Source: Flavobacteriaceae bacterium
GTDB lineage: Bacteria; Bacteroidota; Bacteroidia; Flavobacteriales; Flavobacteriaceae
Assembly (NCBI GenBank): GCA_027068695.1
Contig: JAMOMG010000349.1
Span: 1-5,250 of the forward strand
Direction: 5' to 3'
DNA length: 5,250 nucleotides
The notes under the pieces were generated by a model. The model did not search any database and had not been told where the DNA came from. It saw only the letters and a program-made list of their open reading frames with translations. Position numbers and translations under genes: made by a program. This document shows, piece by piece, positions 1 through 5,250 of the stretch (positions are counted from its first letter, which is position 1; each line of letters opens with the position of its first letter).

Positions 1-2
1 CC

Positions 3-188
3 TTACCAATGTCTTTAAAAGAAGTTAAAATAGAGTTATTTTCAACAAATACTCAACTCATTTCATCTAAAACGTACTCAGTAGTTAATGGTAAGGTGCA
101 ATTAAATATTGAAAACTTACCTGCAGCTATGTATATTGCAAAAGTACATGGAAAAACTACTACTTCTGTTAAAATTATAAAAAAGTAA
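3..188 (+). CDS. C-terminal end of a probable T9SS-secreted protein (5' end outside window)
   Basis: An open frame enters from the left edge and ends at TAA 186-188, giving the last 61 residues of a longer protein. The tail has the pattern of a type IX secretion sorting domain: alternating hydrophobic strands (VKIELFS, then KVQLNIENLP), an aromatic strand (AAMYIAKVHG) and a basic hydrophobic end (SVKIIKK). This matches the usual 'l..L..GiYiv.v......kkiik' layout seen at the C-termini of many Bacteroidota exported enzymes and adhesins. In that family the domain directs the protein through the outer membrane and is removed or used for anchoring. The usual Gly before the Ile/Tyr pair is Ala here, so the match is good but not perfect. 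The catalytic or binding part of the protein lies outside the window, so its function cannot be stated. No strong terminator follows. Confidence 0.68.
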   Translation, partial: LPMSLKEVKIELFSTNTQLISSKTYSVVNGKVQLNIENLPAAMYIAKVHGKTTTSVKIIKK

Positions 189-327
189 AAAGCTTAATTA
201 CCTAATAATATTAGATTATTCTCCATTTTACATAACCCAATTTTCAACATAAAATAAATAGTTTAATTTTTTTGTTAGTATTTAACTTTTTGTAAGACTT
301 ATTCATTATCAATAAAAATTTTACAGA
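189..327. other. Intergenic spacer between the secreted-protein gene and the OB-fold gene
   Basis: This 139-bp AT-rich spacer contains no ORF of note. A short palindrome (CTAAT-AAT-ATTAG, 202-214) is too weak and GC-poor to call a terminator. A TTTG at 271-274 and a TAACTTTT at 283-290 each resemble half of a flavobacterial promoter, but their spacing is wrong for a pair. A promoter for the next gene is expected here but cannot be assigned. Confidence 0.5.
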
Positions 328-801
328 ATGAAAAAACGATTTATTAAATGGGGAATCATCATAATATTAAGCGGACTAATTATAGGTGGAGGAATCATCT
401 TCTATATGTTTAACCAGCCTCATAGAAATATTCAAGCAATAACTTCAGATTATCAAATGAAAGCTTCAACATTAGTTAAAGATTATTTAACGGATGCTAC
501 GTTGGCCAATGAAAAATATTTACAGGATGATGGAGAGTCCAAAATTATTACTGTAACAGGAACCATAGCTTCAATTACCGAAGATTTAAATCAGCAGCAA
601 GTAGTACTTTTAAAAGGTAAAAATGAAAAAGCAGGTGTAAGTTGCACCTTTACTTCTGAAACAAATGGAAATACTAAAAATTTAAAAATTGGAGAAACAG
701 TTACTATTAAAGGTGTAATCCGTTCTGGAGCTGGATATGATGAAGATTTGGAATTATATGAAGATGTAATACTTGAAAAATGCGATGTCGTAAACAACTA
801 A
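328..801 (+). CDS. Membrane-anchored OB-fold (tRNA_anti-like family) protein
   Basis: The 157-residue product begins with a basic MKKRFIKW stretch and one hydrophobic helix (about residues 9-27), so it is probably anchored in the inner membrane with the rest outside the cytoplasm. A helical segment follows (about 40-65; ASTLVKDYL and NEKYL), then a beta-rich domain (about 72-152) of the OB-fold type known as tRNA_anti-like. Its signature pieces are ITVTGTI, VVLLKG, GVSCTF, IGETVTIKGV and a closing YDEDLELYEDVILEKC. The name reflects fold similarity to nucleic-acid-binding OB domains; nothing here shows tRNA binding, and an exported location argues against it. Cys106 and Cys152 could form a disulfide. 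The start is the first ATG and precedes the basic and hydrophobic leader; there is no Shine-Dalgarno, as usual in Bacteroidota. It lies 34 bp before the YceI gene, so the two are probably co-transcribed. The molecular role is unknown. Confidence 0.85.
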   Translation: MKKRFIKWGIIIILSGLIIGGGIIFYMFNQPHRNIQAITSDYQMKASTLVKDYLTDATLANEKYLQDDGESKIITVTGTIASITEDLNQQQVVLLKGKNEKAGVSCTFTSETNGNTKNLKIGETVTIKGVIRSGAGYDEDLELYEDVILEKCDVVNN

Positions 802-835
802 AAAAAACATATAATAACTAAAAAAACAAAGACAC

Positions 836-1408
836 ATGAAAAAAATAATTTTCACAATTGGAATAACAGGAATTTTAGCTTTAACATTGGCATTTACTAC
901 ACTAACAGTTAATAAACTGGTTAGTAAAGCGGGTCATATTAATTTCTTTTCACACACAGCTATAGAAGATATAACCGCTGATAATTTTAAGGTAGTAAGT
1001 ACATTAGATACAGAAACGGGGATTGTGGTTTATTCTGTACCAATGCAAGGGTTTGAATTTGAAAAGGCACTGATGCAAAAACACTATAATAGCTCAAAAT
1101 TTTTAGATACTAAAAAGTTTCCAAAAGCTAAATTTAAAGGGAAAATTATGAATATTACCGACATTAATTTTGATAAAGAAGGTACTTACAATGCTACTGT
1201 AAAAGGAGAAATGACGTTGCATGGTGTTACAAAAGCTATTACTGAAACAGCAGTTATTACTATTAAAGGAAATAAAGTAATAGTTGAAACCAAGCTAAAA
1301 CTGACATTATCGGATTATAATATTAATTTTAAAAAAGGAAAACCATCAACAAATATTGCAAAAACTATTGATGTTACGTCAAAATCTGAATATATAAAAG
1401 AAGATTAA
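836..1408 (+). CDS. YceI-family protein, exported or membrane-anchored
   Basis: The 190-residue product starts with MKK and a hydrophobic segment (about 4-23), a signal peptide or uncleaved anchor. The rest matches the YceI family, a lipocalin-like beta-barrel; characterised members bind polyisoprenoid lipids. Visible family features are AGHINFFSHT at the first strand (32-41), a long central stretch ending in FPKAKFKG (95-102), the diagnostic GEMTLHGVTKAI (124-135), and LSDYNI (158-163) near the end. The length is typical for a YceI protein with its leader. It follows the OB-fold gene by 34 bp and is followed 15 bp after its stop by a strong hairpin, so it is the last gene of its unit. The first ATG is chosen because it opens the signal-like segment. 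Expected location is the periplasm. The ligand is unknown; isoprenoid quinone or a related lipid is an inference from the family only. Confidence 0.92.
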   Translation: MKKIIFTIGITGILALTLAFTTLTVNKLVSKAGHINFFSHTAIEDITADNFKVVSTLDTETGIVVYSVPMQGFEFEKALMQKHYNSSKFLDTKKFPKAKFKGKIMNITDINFDKEGTYNATVKGEMTLHGVTKAITETAVITIKGNKVIVETKLKLTLSDYNINFKKGKPSTNIAKTIDVTSKSEYIKED

Positions 1409-1423
1409 ACAGTAAAAAATAAT

Positions 1424-1470
1424 AATAATTAAACCCTTTTATGAATTAAATCTAAAAGGGTTTAATTATT
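1424..1470 (+). terminator. Perfect 17-bp hairpin terminator after the YceI gene
   Basis: The left arm at 1424-1440 (AATAATTAAACCCTTTT) is the exact reverse complement of the right arm at 1454-1470, with a 13-nt loop between. The G/C pairs sit in the middle of the arm, and the right arm ends in a U-rich run that continues TTATA. It lies 15 bp past the YceI stop and ends the OB-fold/YceI unit. The left arm is A-rich, so it could also terminate leftward transcription, but no leftward gene is visible to its right. Confidence 0.85.
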
Positions 1471-1479
1471 TTATAGACC

Positions 1480-1514
1480 TTTGTGTAAGAAAATATGAGT
1501 ATAATTAATATTTA
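1480..1514 (+). promoter_or_regulatory. Weak candidate flavobacterial promoter before the patatin gene
   Basis: TTTG at 1480-1483 resembles the Bacteroidota -33 element. TAATATTTA at 1506-1514, 22 nt further on, resembles the -7 element TAnnTTTG, but with one extra base and a final A. The position just after a terminator and before a new gene pair is where a promoter is needed. The implied leader would be only about 10 nt. AT-rich DNA gives such matches by chance, so confidence is low. Confidence 0.25.
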
Positions 1515-1528
1515 AACACATTAAAAAT

Positions 1529-2452
1529 ATGAAGGCGTTGGTAATATCAGGCGGAGGTAGTAAAGGAGCTTTTGCAGGTGGAGTTGCTGAATATTTGATA
1601 AAAAACAAGGGTAATAAATATGATATGTTTGTTGGGAGCTCAGTAGGTAGCCTATTAATAAGTCATTTGGCAATTAACAAAGTAGATGAACTAAAGAAGG
1701 TATTTTCAAATTTATCAAATAAAGATGTATTTAACATCTACCCTTTTAAAGTTAGAGAGAAGGATGGTAAGTTCGATATAAAAATTAACCACTTTAATAC
1801 GCTTATCTCTTTTTTAAAAGGATACAATACGTTTGGTCAAAGTAAAAATTTAAGAAAATTTATTAAAAAGGTATTTTCTAAAGAAGATTTTGAAAAATTA
1901 AAAGAAACTTCCAACGTAACTTTTACGGTTTCAAATTTAACACAACAAAAAGTTGAATATAAAAAAGCTCACTTGTGTGAATATGAAGATTTTTGTGATT
2001 GGATGTGGGCATCAGCAAATTTTGTTCCTTTTATGAGCTTACTTAAAAAGAACAATTGCCAATATGCAGATGGAGGGTTTGGTAGCCATATTCCGGTACT
2101 GCACGCCATAGAAAATGGAGCTACAGAAATAGATGTTATTATATTAGATAGTGAAGAAGAGCCTGTTATTGATGAAGAAATGTATACAAACTCATTTCAA
2201 TCACTAATGGGGGTTTTTAAATTTATATCTAACCAAAGTGCTTTGAAAGATATATTAATAGGGAAATTAAAGGGGAAACAATCTAAAATTGATGTAAAAC
2301 TTTGGATTTTACCAGAAAAACTAACAGAAAACCCATTATTTTTTAACCCTGTACAAATGAAAAAATGGTGGGAAAAAGGATATAATTTTGCTGAAAATAC
2401 GGATCCCATTTGCCATTGTTTTATGCCAGATGGCGAGATAAATTATATGTAA
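1529..2452 (+). CDS. Patatin-like phospholipase family protein
   Basis: The 307-residue protein is a patatin-type alpha/beta hydrolase with a Ser-Asp dyad, a family that cleaves acyl esters of phospholipids and other lipids. All core motifs are intact. The oxyanion-hole loop GGGSKGAF is at 8-15, directly after the first strand KALVIS. The nucleophile elbow GSSVG is at 36-40, giving Ser38. The second catalytic motif DGG is at 181-183, giving Asp181. WASANFVPFM (160-169) fits the segment that precedes the DGG strand in this family. There is no signal peptide or membrane helix, so it should act in the cytoplasm or at the inner membrane surface. The start is secure because the first catalytic strand begins at residue 2. 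The C-terminal third (about 205-307) is less conserved and ends with a Cys-His-Cys cluster (295-297). The next gene begins 28 bp after the stop, suggesting an operon. The substrate cannot be told from sequence. Confidence 0.93.
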   Translation: MKALVISGGGSKGAFAGGVAEYLIKNKGNKYDMFVGSSVGSLLISHLAINKVDELKKVFSNLSNKDVFNIYPFKVREKDGKFDIKINHFNTLISFLKGYNTFGQSKNLRKFIKKVFSKEDFEKLKETSNVTFTVSNLTQQKVEYKKAHLCEYEDFCDWMWASANFVPFMSLLKKNNCQYADGGFGSHIPVLHAIENGATEIDVIILDSEEEPVIDEEMYTNSFQSLMGVFKFISNQSALKDILIGKLKGKQSKIDVKLWILPEKLTENPLFFNPVQMKKWWEKGYNFAENTDPICHCFMPDGEINYM

Positions 2453-2480
2453 CACAAACTCAATTAATACGAATTAAAGA

Positions 2481-4010
2481 ATGAAAGTACGAGAAAAATT
2501 TATTGTTATTTCTATACTAATACTAGTTGTAATAGGTTTTATTTCAATTAGTTGGAAGCCAATTTTATGGAGCTTAGTATTCTTTGGTCCACTTATTTTA
2601 GTTGGAGTTTATGATATTGTACAAAAAAAGCATACGATTATAAATAATTTTCCAATTATAGGGCATGGAAGATATTTGTTAGAAAATATTCGGCCTGAAA
2701 TAATGCAATATTTTGTTGAAACAGATACAGAAGGAAGGCCTATTAATAGAGTGTTTAGAAGTTTGGTGTATCAGCGTGCTAAAAAAACAAATGATACCGT
2801 TCCCTTTGGTACGCAAATGGATGTATACAAGGCCGGATATGAATGGCTAGACCATTCTATGTATGCTTGTAATGATAATGATAAAAATGCCCATCCAAGA
2901 ATAATTGTCGGAGGGGAAAACTGTAAAAAACCATACTCAGCAAGTTTGTTAAATATTTCAGCTATGAGTTTTGGATCATTAAGCCAAAATGCCATTTTAG
3001 CATTAAATAAAGGAGCTAAAAAAGGAGGGTTTGCACATAATACTGGCGAAGGAGGGTTAAGTCCTTATCATTTAGAAAATGGAGGTGATTTAATTTGGCA
3101 AATAGGAACAGGTTATTTTGGTTGTAGAACAAAGGAAGGAGCTTTTTGTAAAGATACTTTTGCTAAAAAAGCAACTTTAGAAAATGTAAAAATGATTGAA
3201 ATAAAAATTTCACAAGGTGCAAAACCGGGTCATGGAGGGATACTTCCAGCAGTTAAAAACACAAAAGAAATAGCATCAATTAGAGGTGTTGTTGCACATA
3301 CTAATGTGCTTTCTCCACCATCACATTCTGCTTTTTCATCAGCAAAAGGACTGATGAATTTTATACAACTATTGAGGGAAAAATCTGAAGGAAAACCAAT
3401 TGGTTTTAAGCTTTGTGTAGGAAAAAAACAAGAGTTTATAGATTTATGCAAAGCAATGATTTCAACGGGGATAAAGCCCGATTTTATTACTGTTGATGGA
3501 GGTGAAGGAGGAACGGGAGCAGCACCCGTTGAATTTTCTAACTCAATTGGAATGCCTTTAAGAGATGCTTTGGCATTTGTGTACGACACATTGGTTGGTT
3601 TCAATTTAAAAAAGGATATTAAAATTATTGCTTCAGGAAAAATTATTAGCGGGTTTCACATTGCTAGAATTATTGCTTTAGGGGCAGACATGGTAAATAG
3701 TGCACGAGCTATGATGTTGTCCTTAGGGTGTATCCAAGCATTGGAGTGTAATAAAAACACATGTCCTGTTGGGGTTGCAACTCAAAGCAAATCACTTATG
3801 AAAGGTTTAAATGTAGCTGATAAATCTGAAAGAGTCGCTAATTTTCATAAGGAAACTTTACTTAGTTTTAGTGAATTGATTGCTGCTGCTGGAGTAGCAA
3901 ATCCGGCCGATTTAAAAAGAAAGCATATTAACAGAAGAGTTAACATGAATACGGTTTTAAAATATGATGATATTTTTCCTTATATAGAAGAGGGAAGTTT
4001 TTTAAAATAG
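2481..4010 (+). CDS. Membrane-anchored FMN-binding glutamate synthase-family protein
   Basis: The 509-residue protein has two hydrophobic helices at about 7-24 and 27-45, then a TIM-barrel domain like the FMN synthase domain of glutamate synthase (GOGAT large subunit). Barrel motifs in order are SAMSFGSLS (160-168), NTGEGGLSPYH (187-197), QIGTGYFGCR (207-216), KISQGAKPGHGG (242-253), TVDGGEGGTGAAP (337-349) and IIASGKIISG (382-391). Cys417, Cys423 and Cys428 (C-x5-C-x4-C, with CPVGVATQ) match the 3Fe-4S ligands of GOGAT. The N-terminal glutamine amidotransferase and C-terminal beta-helix of a full GltB are absent, so it cannot draw ammonia from glutamine by itself. Such short proteins are often labelled 'glutamate synthase', but their reaction is not established; an FMN/Fe-S oxidoreductase at the inner membrane is the safe call. 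It is 28 bp downstream of the patatin gene. The start precedes the first helix, with A-rich DNA just upstream. Confidence 0.92.
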   Translation: MKVREKFIVISILILVVIGFISISWKPILWSLVFFGPLILVGVYDIVQKKHTIINNFPIIGHGRYLLENIRPEIMQYFVETDTEGRPINRVFRSLVYQRAKKTNDTVPFGTQMDVYKAGYEWLDHSMYACNDNDKNAHPRIIVGGENCKKPYSASLLNISAMSFGSLSQNAILALNKGAKKGGFAHNTGEGGLSPYHLENGGDLIWQIGTGYFGCRTKEGAFCKDTFAKKATLENVKMIEIKISQGAKPGHGGILPAVKNTKEIASIRGVVAHTNVLSPPSHSAFSSAKGLMNFIQLLREKSEGKPIGFKLCVGKKQEFIDLCKAMISTGIKPDFITVDGGEGGTGAAPVEFSNSIGMPLRDALAFVYDTLVGFNLKKDIKIIASGKIISGFHIARIIALGADMVNSARAMMLSLGCIQALECNKNTCPVGVATQSKSLMKGLNVADKSERVANFHKETLLSFSELIAAAGVANPADLKRKHINRRVNMNTVLKYDDIFPYIEEGSFLK

Positions 4011-4017
4011 TAAGTTG

Positions 4018-4037
4018 AAACATATCAATGTTTTTTT
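4018..4037 (+). terminator. Weak possible terminator after the glutamate synthase-like gene
   Basis: Seven bases past the stop, AAACAT (4018-4023) pairs with ATGTTT (4028-4033) across a 4-nt loop, and a run of T continues to 4037. The stem has only one G-C pair, so it would be weak. Its position and T tract are the main support. Confidence 0.35.
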
Positions 4038-4125
4038 ATTAAAGGTGATTTTAATAAACGAATGTTATGTAAGTTGTTTAGTAATTCTTTAAATTGCATT
4101 AAAACACCAAATTGAGTATTTGTAT

Positions 4126-4159
4126 AAAAAAAATGTGCATAAACATTGGTTTATGCACA
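4126..4159 (-). terminator. Strong minus-strand intrinsic terminator
   Basis: TGTGCATAAAC (4134-4144) and GTTTATGCACA (4149-4159) form a perfect 11-bp stem with a 4-nt loop. Read on the minus strand, the stem is followed at once by eight T (A run at 4126-4133). On the plus strand no T tract follows, so the direction is clearly leftward. It lies 126 bp past the stop of the 61-codon minus-strand ORF, with no other minus-strand gene between. This is the best evidence that something here is transcribed leftward. Confidence 0.72.
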
Positions 4160-4198
4160 AAACTAAAATAAAGTCCTTGAGGTTAACTGTATTATGGT

Positions 4199-4218
4199 TA
4201 TGAAATCAACTTTTCATA
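4199..4218. repeat. Small inverted repeat in the presumed 3' untranslated region of the minus-strand unit
   Basis: TATGAAA (4199-4205) pairs with TTTCATA (4212-4218) around a 6-nt loop. Neither strand has a T tract next to it, so it is not a terminator. It may simply be chance in AT-rich DNA, or a second structure upstream of the minus-strand terminator. Confidence 0.3.
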
Positions 4219-4285
4219 GGTAAAAGAAAATTATTTTAGTGATTTATTTCAAATATTATACATTGTAAAATTTAGGTAATTTTTT

Positions 4286-4471
4286 TTACTCTATACCTAA
4301 GCGTTCAAATAGCCCTTGAATATCATTTGGGTAATTATTAATTTGTTGCTCAAAATTATTAGTTGAATTATTTGAGTTTGTATTTTCTGAGTTTGTGTTA
4401 TTTGTTGTTTTTCCCATCTTCTTTCCTAATTTAGTTTTCGTTTTTTGATATTTATCTAGTTTTTTCTTCAT
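4286..4471 (-). CDS. Small Lys/Asn-rich hypothetical protein (61 aa)
   Basis: I do not recognise this product. It has three parts: a strongly basic N-terminus (residues 1-21, ten Lys), a low-complexity Asn/Thr/Ser linker (22-39) and a C-terminal part that could form an amphipathic helix (40-61, ending GLFERLGIE). There is no signal peptide or membrane segment; the basic tail would suit binding to nucleic acid or an acidic partner, but that is inference. Met19 is an alternative start. No Shine-Dalgarno is present, only an A run before the ATG. In its favour are a promoter-like element upstream at 4581-4608 and a strong terminator in the same direction at 4126-4159. Against it, Lys- and Asn-rich short ORFs arise easily in AT-rich DNA. 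If it is not coding, 4011-4702 is a 692-bp non-coding stretch that may encode a small RNA on the minus strand. Confidence 0.5.
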   Translation of the reverse strand: MKKKLDKYQKTKTKLGKKMGKTTNNTNSENTNSNNSTNNFEQQINNYPNDIQGLFERLGIE

Positions 4472-4580
4472 TTTTTTGGACTCAGGCTAGTAAATCATTT
4501 TTAATCTAACGCCGTAATAATCTGATTAGTAGCTTGTTAATAAATATACATATATAATAAACCTGGTTAAATAATTAAGT

Positions 4581-4608
4581 TAAAGTTATACATACTTAAT
4601 TTAAGCAA
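4581..4608 (-). promoter_or_regulatory. Candidate flavobacterial promoter for the minus-strand unit
   Basis: On the minus strand, TTG (4606-4608) is followed after 17 nt by TAACTTTA (4581-4588). This fits the flavobacterial pattern TTG, 17-23 nt, TAnnTTTG in all but the last base. Transcription would begin near 4575, leaving a leader of about 100 nt before the 61-codon ORF and a transcript of about 450 nt to the terminator. A chance match cannot be excluded in such AT-rich sequence. Confidence 0.35.
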
Positions 4609-4614
4609 TGTTGT

Positions 4615-4641
4615 TTTATCCGTAAAAAAAGAATGGATAAA
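4615..4641. repeat. Inverted repeat with A-rich loop upstream of the LytTR regulator
   Basis: TTTATCCGT (4615-4623) pairs with ATGGATAAA (4633-4641) over nine positions, one of them G-T, around a loop AAAAAAAGA. No T tract follows on either strand, so it is not a terminator. It sits in the divergent spacer between the minus-strand unit and the regulator gene, where it could be an operator or a leader structure. No function is shown. Confidence 0.35.
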
Positions 4642-4702
4642 GCCTACTATACATCTCAAATATTTTAGTAAATTTACAAGCACTAAAATTTGTCCCCTCC
4701 AA

Positions 4703-5250
4703 ATGCGCAACTATTTTATTATTGATAACAACCCACATTCCATTGAAAGAATTCAGAATGTTTTAGAAGATTTTTACGAATTTAATTGTATTGGTATTTC
4801 GTGCGACTATGATAATGCGATGAACATAATACTAAAAGAAACTCCTGATTTAGTTTTTTTTAGTATTGAAAATGTTATTGATAATCCGTTCAAGTTTACA
4901 CAAGAGTTAAACTTGTTTAATGATACCTTTCCAGTTTTTATTGCAATATCTTCTTCAAAAGAAAAGGTATACGATGTAATAAAAAATGGATTTTTTGATT
5001 TTTTGTTAAGCCCTTTAACAGAATTAGAGATTAGAAAATCAGTATTAAAAGTATTGAAAAAAATTCCTGCCCAGTCTAGAAAAAATATTTGTTTAAAATC
5101 ATATAAAGATTATCAATATTTACAAACAGATGAAATACTTTTTTTAAAAGCAGATAATAATGCAACCGATTTTTATATGAACGACGGTTCAATTATTAGC
5201 GCCTATAAAACACTTAAAACTTTTGAAAGTATACTTCCTGATAATTTCCA
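4703..5250 (+). CDS. LytTR-type response regulator with degenerate receiver domain (3' end outside window)
   Basis: The frame opens at ATG 4703 and runs off the right edge after 182 complete codons. Residues 1-120 form a CheY-like receiver: first strand NYFIID, third strand PDLVFFSIE (48-56), fourth strand PVFIAIS (77-83) and FFDFLLSPL (97-105). Residues 128-182 begin a LytTR DNA-binding domain, with ICLKSYKDY, TDEILFLKADNN, FYMNDGS and TLKTFESILP. LytTR regulators bind promoter DNA through a beta-rich fold and often control envelope or signalling genes. The phospho-acceptor Asp is replaced by Ser54, the second acidic residue by Asn9 and the conserved Lys by Ser103; only Asp8 and Ser83 keep an expected type. 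It is therefore unlikely to be switched by ordinary phosphorylation. The start is the only upstream ATG close to the first strand and puts that strand at its normal position. No kinase gene is visible in the window. Confidence 0.88.
   Translation, partial: MRNYFIIDNNPHSIERIQNVLEDFYEFNCIGISCDYDNAMNIILKETPDLVFFSIENVIDNPFKFTQELNLFNDTFPVFIAISSSKEKVYDVIKNGFFDFLLSPLTELEIRKSVLKVLKKIPAQSRKNICLKSYKDYQYLQTDEILFLKADNNATDFYMNDGSIISAYKTLKTFESILPDNF

Noticed and set aside
202..214. Short palindrome CTAAT-AAT-ATTAG as a terminator for the leftmost gene
   Set aside because: The stem is five base pairs with one G-C pair and a 3-nt loop, and no T tract follows.
591..797. 68-codon open frame on the minus strand inside the OB-fold gene
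   Set aside because: It lies wholly opposite a well-supported coding gene, its product is low-complexity Ser/Pro-rich and matches no family I know.
2197..2409. 70-codon open frame on the minus strand inside the patatin gene
   Set aside because: It is antisense to the conserved frame, has no recognisable domain and no promoter or terminator signal of its own.
2771..2995. 74-codon open frame on the minus strand inside the glutamate synthase-like gene
   Set aside because: It is a shadow of the coding strand with no recognisable domain.
3230..3604. 124-codon open frame on the minus strand inside the glutamate synthase-like gene
   Set aside because: It is the longest antisense frame, but it overlaps the most conserved FMN-barrel motifs, whose Gly-rich codons read as Pro/Ser on the other strand; that explains its openness.
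4134..4172. 12-codon plus-strand ORF starting inside the hairpin at 4134
   Set aside because: It is very short, lies within the minus-strand terminator and lacks any start context; the hairpin explains the sequence.
4691..4702. TGTCCCCTCCAA before the LytTR gene as a ribosome binding site or operator
   Set aside because: The pyrimidine run is the opposite polarity of a Shine-Dalgarno sequence and no second copy is present nearby; nothing supports a function.

Overview
The window is strongly AT-rich and reads as chromosomal DNA from a member of Bacteroidota, most likely a marine-type Flavobacteriaceae. Four things suggest this. The left edge holds a C-terminal tail resembling a type IX secretion (T9SS) sorting domain, a hallmark of that phylum. 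Start codons are preceded by A-rich DNA rather than Shine-Dalgarno sequences. A flavobacterial-type promoter pair (TTG, 17 nt, TAnnTTTR) can be found. The OB-fold and YceI proteins have the form common in flavobacteria. I see no transposase, tRNA, rRNA, CRISPR array or phage gene.

From left to right: (1) 3-188 is the 3' end of a gene whose product was probably secreted by T9SS. (2) 328-1408 is a two-gene unit for a membrane-anchored OB-fold (tRNA_anti-like) protein and a YceI-family protein, closed by a perfect 17-bp terminator hairpin at 1424-1470. (3) 1529-4010 is a second two-gene unit: a patatin-like serine lipid hydrolase with intact catalytic motifs, then a membrane-anchored FMN/iron-sulfur protein related to the synthase domain of glutamate synthase. 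(4) 4011-4702 is a mostly non-coding stretch. It holds a possible minus-strand transcription unit: a promoter-like element near 4581-4608, a 61-codon Lys/Asn-rich ORF at 4286-4471, and a strong minus-strand terminator at 4126-4159. (5) From 4703 to the right edge runs the start of a LytTR-type response regulator whose receiver domain has lost the phosphorylatable aspartate.

The first four complete genes all read rightward and look like housekeeping or envelope functions. OB-fold plus YceI is plausibly a periplasmic or envelope-associated pair. The patatin and the glutamate synthase-like oxidoreductase are 28 bp apart and probably co-transcribed, but no shared pathway can be read from sequence. 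The parts most worth a second look are the degenerate receiver domain and the small minus-strand unit, which has ORF, promoter-like and terminator signals in the right order.
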